A stretch of 64,000 nucleotides of DNA, taken from the NCBI RefSeq assembly GCF_006539185.1, contig NZ_BJMN01000015.1, positions 124,001 through 188,000 of the forward strand. Direction: 5' to 3'. The first letter of the stretch is position 1, and each line of letters begins with the position of its first letter. Below, piece by piece: positions 61,270-64,000 of the stretch. The notes beneath the pieces were generated by a model. It had not been told where the DNA came from. It saw nothing but the letters and a program-made list of their open reading frames with translations, and searched no databases. The DNA comes from Streptomyces gardneri. Lineage in GTDB: Bacteria > Actinomycetota > Actinomycetes > Streptomycetales > Streptomycetaceae. A program made the translations under genes and the position numbers.

Positions 61270-61296
61270 GGGATTCCTCGGCGGCTAAGGACGGTG

Positions 61297-64000
61297 TCAG
61301 GGGCGGGGCTCAAGGTGGGCGGGGTTGTCGATGAATTTTCCCTCGTCGAACAGGAGTTTTCCGTCGCGGCCCTTCTTCGTTCCGAATGCCTCGAGCTGGA
61401 TGGTCTCGGGAGGTGAGTCGGGATCGTCGTCTGCGTACTCCAGGTACACGCTGTACTGGACGACGTCGTGGTCGTAGACAGCGTCGTACACACGCTGCTC
61501 GAACATGCTCATTCGCGGCGTGTTCGCCGGGTTCTGAGAGATCGTGAACAGGTTGTCGTCGATGTCGCCGGACCCGCCGAGCTGCCGCGCCAGCATGTGC
61601 CCGCGGGCCTGTCCCTTGTCCGACTGATACCCCGGAGGGATGATCGAGTTCCGGGCAGACGTGCCCTCGTCGAGCATGTTGCGTGTGATCACCGCGTGCA
61701 TCTCGAAGGGACGCCCGTGCTGGTCGCGAACCCACCTGACCTGGCCTCCCCACGTGGGATCCGGCTCGCAGGCTGCCAGGCCCAAAGGGTCCGACAGCAC
61801 GAACGGGTTCACTACGTAGGAGTAAGGGTTGATCGACGGAGCGATACCCAGAGGGTCAGGCGACAGGTACCTGCCCACCTCGGGGTCGTAGTAGCGGTTG
61901 AAGTTGTAGTGCAGACCTGTCTCGGGATCGAAATACTGGCCCGGGTACCGCAGCGGGGTATATGCGCTGCTGTTGGTGTTCCACTGGGTGGCTCCCCAGG
62001 CGGTACTACGGGCACGCCAGGCCAAAGACCCGTCGAGCGACACCAGCTCGGTGGGACTGCCGACGAGATCGGTGACCATCGCGAAGAATCGACGGTCGAC
62101 GTCCCGCTGTGTGCCGTCGGTCTTCGTCTCACGCTGGCAAAGCGGTCGTGCTCCGGCGTAGTCCCATACCAGGGTCGCGTCCTCACCCCGCTGCTCGGCC
62201 AGCTGCGCGCCATCCCAGCAGAACGTCGTGGTCTGTGTGACCTCCTCGTCGTTCCGGCCGAGGCGCTGCTTTGACAGGCGGCGCCCGAGAGCGTCGTAGA
62301 GGTAGCGCCAGCGGTCCCCTTCGGGTGTCTGCACCTGGATGAGGCGGTCTTCCGCATCCCACTGGAAATGCCAGGTCAGCGTTGCTCCACTGAGCGTCTT
62401 CGTACGCCGGAGGGTGAGACGGCCCTGCGCGTCGTAGCTGTAGCGCGTGCGTCCTGCGCGAGTCAGACGCGCCCCTTCGTAGTGCCGGTCGCCTGCGGCC
62501 GCCTGACCCGGTGCCTGGTCACACAGAGCGGTGCGGCTCTGGTCGCCGGCAGCGTTGTAGGCGTACTGCTCCGTCCAGCCGCGGGCCTGAACCTCACACA
62601 CGCGACTGGCGTCATCCAGCGCGAAGGTGCGGCGCCCCGCCAGGCTGTCCTCGACGCTGGTCGGCATGCCGTCGGCCTGGTAGGTGTAGCTTCTGCGCAG
62701 CAGAGGCGACCGGTCGCTTTCCCATGCCGTGTGGGTGACCCGGCCGACCGGATCCCAGTCCTGCCGCATTTCCAGGGCATCGTCGACGAACCGCGCGGTC
62801 TCGCGTCCGAGTGCGTCGCGTTCGAACCGGAAGACATGGTCCCCGGCCGTGTAGGAGGCGAGGCCGCCCGGCGCGTACTCCATGCGGCTCTCAGCACCGG
62901 AAGGTGTGCGCCTGGCCACGCGGCGACCGAGGGCATCGTAGGCAAAGGACAGAGTGGCGCCGTTGACCGTCTCTGAGACGACGCGTCCCAGAGGATCTCT
63001 CTCCAACAGGATGCGAGAGTGCGCGTTCACGATCTGTGCGACGTGGCCGCTCTCGTCGTGGTCGAAGTGCGAGGCCGAACCGTCGCCGTGCTGGATGCGG
63101 GTGACGCGCCCCAGCACGTCGCGGTCGAAGCTGAGGCTCTGGCCCGCGGCGTTGGTCCGCCGGATGAGGCGTCCACAGGGGTCGCGCTCGTACGTCAGCA
63201 TGCGGCCGTCGAAATCCTTCTCGGCCACGAGCCTGCCGGCAGCGTCATAGCTGTACTCCCACACCAGACCGTCGGCGTTGGTGACCGCAGTCAGCCGCAG
63301 CTCTGTGTCGTGGGTGAAGCGATAACTGCTGTCCTCGCCCGTCTGCGTACCGAGCAGCAGGTCGAAAGGGCCGCAGGAGTGCGTGGAGGTCCGACCCATC
63401 CGGTCAGTGTGCGAGACCAGGTTGCCCTCGCCGTCCCACGTCCATTCCTCGCGACTGCCGTCCGGCAGTTCACGCCAGGTGAGCTTGCCCTCCACGCTCC
63501 AGCCCTGCCGGACGACCCCGCCCGCGGCGTCGACAACCTCGACGACACGTCCGAAGGCATCGCGTAGGCACGAAGCGGTCGACCCATCGGGCCGGGTGAG
63601 CTGTAGGCGCAGTCCGGCGGCATTGGTCGTGATGTGTGTGGAGGCTCCCACCGCATCCCGCACGAGACACAGGTGCCCACCGGAGGTGAACGCGTACTCC
63701 GTGCGGGCGCCTGCCGGGTCCACAGACACGGTGAGGTTGCCCCGCTCGTCGTAGCCGTAGGAGCGGGAAATCCCGGCACGCTCAGTGATCACCTCAGGCT
63801 GATGCAGCTCGCTGTAGCTGGCTGTGGTCCGCACGCCGTCCGGCGCGACAAGCCCGACGAGATTGCCGTGCTCATCACGCTCGAAGCAGGTCGCGCGCCC
63901 CAGCGCGTCGGTCTGGACCAGCAGATGGTCGTGGGCATCGAACTCGAAACGTGTGGCGTGCCCCAGAGGATCGATCTCGGCTGTGATCTGGAGAAGACCG
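61297..64000 (-). CDS. Rhs/YD-repeat toxin with C-terminal DNA/RNA nuclease (5' end outside window)
   Basis: The minus frame is open from the window edge to the stop at 61297 (about 900 codons); the start lies outside. It consists of YD repeats (G..........Y.YDA.GRL....D..G......Y), ending with the Rhs core junction LRYPGQYFDPETGLHYNFNR and YYDPEVGRYLSPDPLGIA. The variable tip of about 150 residues carries SDKGQARGHMLARQLGGSGD with NLFTISQNPANTPRM, a DNA/RNA non-specific endonuclease (His-Me finger, RGH...N) toxin. Such toxins act on neighbouring cells after export. It is followed by its likely SUKH immunity gene. No signal region is visible because the 5' part is missing. Confidence 0.93.
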   Translation of the reverse strand, partial: GLLQITAEIDPLGHATRFEFDAHDHLLVQTDALGRATCFERDEHGNLVGLVAPDGVRTTASYSELHQPEVITERAGISRSYGYDERGNLTVSVDPAGARTEYAFTSGGHLCLVRDAVGASTHITTNAAGLRLQLTRPDGSTASCLRDAFGRVVEVVDAAGGVVRQGWSVEGKLTWRELPDGSREEWTWDGEGNLVSHTDRMGRTSTHSCGPFDLLLGTQTGEDSSYRFTHDTELRLTAVTNADGLVWEYSYDAAGRLVAEKDFDGRMLTYERDPCGRLIRRTNAAGQSLSFDRDVLGRVTRIQHGDGSASHFDHDESGHVAQIVNAHSRILLERDPLGRVVSETVNGATLSFAYDALGRRVARRTPSGAESRMEYAPGGLASYTAGDHVFRFERDALGRETARFVDDALEMRQDWDPVGRVTHTAWESDRSPLLRRSYTYQADGMPTSVEDSLAGRRTFALDDASRVCEVQARGWTEQYAYNAAGDQSRTALCDQAPGQAAAGDRHYEGARLTRAGRTRYSYDAQGRLTLRRTKTLSGATLTWHFQWDAEDRLIQVQTPEGDRWRYLYDALGRRLSKQRLGRNDEEVTQTTTFCWDGAQLAEQRGEDATLVWDYAGARPLCQRETKTDGTQRDVDRRFFAMVTDLVGSPTELVSLDGSLAWRARSTAWGATQWNTNSSAYTPLRYPGQYFDPETGLHYNFNRYYDPEVGRYLSPDPLGIAPSINPYSYVVNPFVLSDPLGLAACEPDPTWGGQVRWVRDQHGRPFEMHAVITRNMLDEGTSARNSIIPPGYQSDKGQARGHMLARQLGGSGDIDDNLFTISQNPANTPRMSMFEQRVYDAVYDHDVVQYSVYLEYADDDPDSPPETIQLEAFGTKKGRDGKLLFDEGKFIDNPAHLEPRP

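Overview
The window looks like chromosome or large-plasmid DNA of a Streptomyces or close relative. Base composition is very GC-rich with G/C at third codon positions, GTG starts are frequent, and the families are typical of that group: XRE (DUF5753)/DUF397 pairs, anti-sigma-type HATPases, NsdA-like TPR regulators, PASTA lipoproteins, a ScoMcrA-type restriction enzyme and an ATP-grasp peptide maturase. Few housekeeping functions are present. Remnants are many: four transposase pieces, head-to-head fused gene fragments, and trxB, ugd, integrase-like and kinase fragments. This suggests an accessory, recombination-prone region such as a chromosome arm, an integrated element or a plasmid.

Layout. 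0-5.8 kb: an unknown protein, an ISL3-like remnant, and an operon pairing a six-fold helix-turn-helix array with a TPR protein. 5.8-10.2 kb: a YdeI/OmdA-like protein, broken genes (metalloprotease joined to trxB, recombinase-like), and a secreted HNH nuclease. 10.2-13.1 kb: an XRE/DUF397 pair divergent from a protein with two HATPase domains. 13.4-20.2 kb: a tightly overlapped biosynthetic operon (BacA/prephenate dehydratase-like protein, epimerase, beta-hydroxyacid dehydrogenase, nucleotidyltransferase-like protein, two radical SAM enzymes, and a frameshifted methyltransferase), followed by a degenerate copy of part of the first radical SAM gene. 20.4-27.1 kb: IS and SLOG-family debris around two tandem membrane Ser/Thr kinases with sensor-like C-termini. 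27.4-32.9 kb: PASTA-like membrane protein and lipoprotein, a membrane protein and a DUF2075-type ATPase. 33.0-35.5 kb: a three-gene ATP-grasp RiPP (graspetide) cluster. 36.0-38.0 kb: an anti-sigma-type ATPase and an NsdA-like regulator.

38-64 kb reads as a defence and conflict island. It holds a large zinc-ribbon repeat protein with an embedded GIY-YIG-like domain; a ScoMcrA-like type IV restriction enzyme expected to recognise phosphorothioate or methylated DNA; an unknown/HNH gene pair; a membrane-anchored Mrr-type nuclease with a small membrane partner; a SLOG-like membrane protein; a tightly packed TIR / MoxR AAA+ / vWA-like / dual P-loop STAND-TPR operon; and an Rhs toxin with a nuclease tip followed by a SUKH-Lsr2 immunity-like protein.

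The best candidates for under-described systems are the TIR-MoxR-vWA-STAND operon, the zinc-ribbon/GIY-YIG repeat protein, the radical SAM operon with a CX3CX3C enzyme, and the graspetide cluster with its palindromic leader. All functions are read from sequence motifs and remembered family features; no database search was run.
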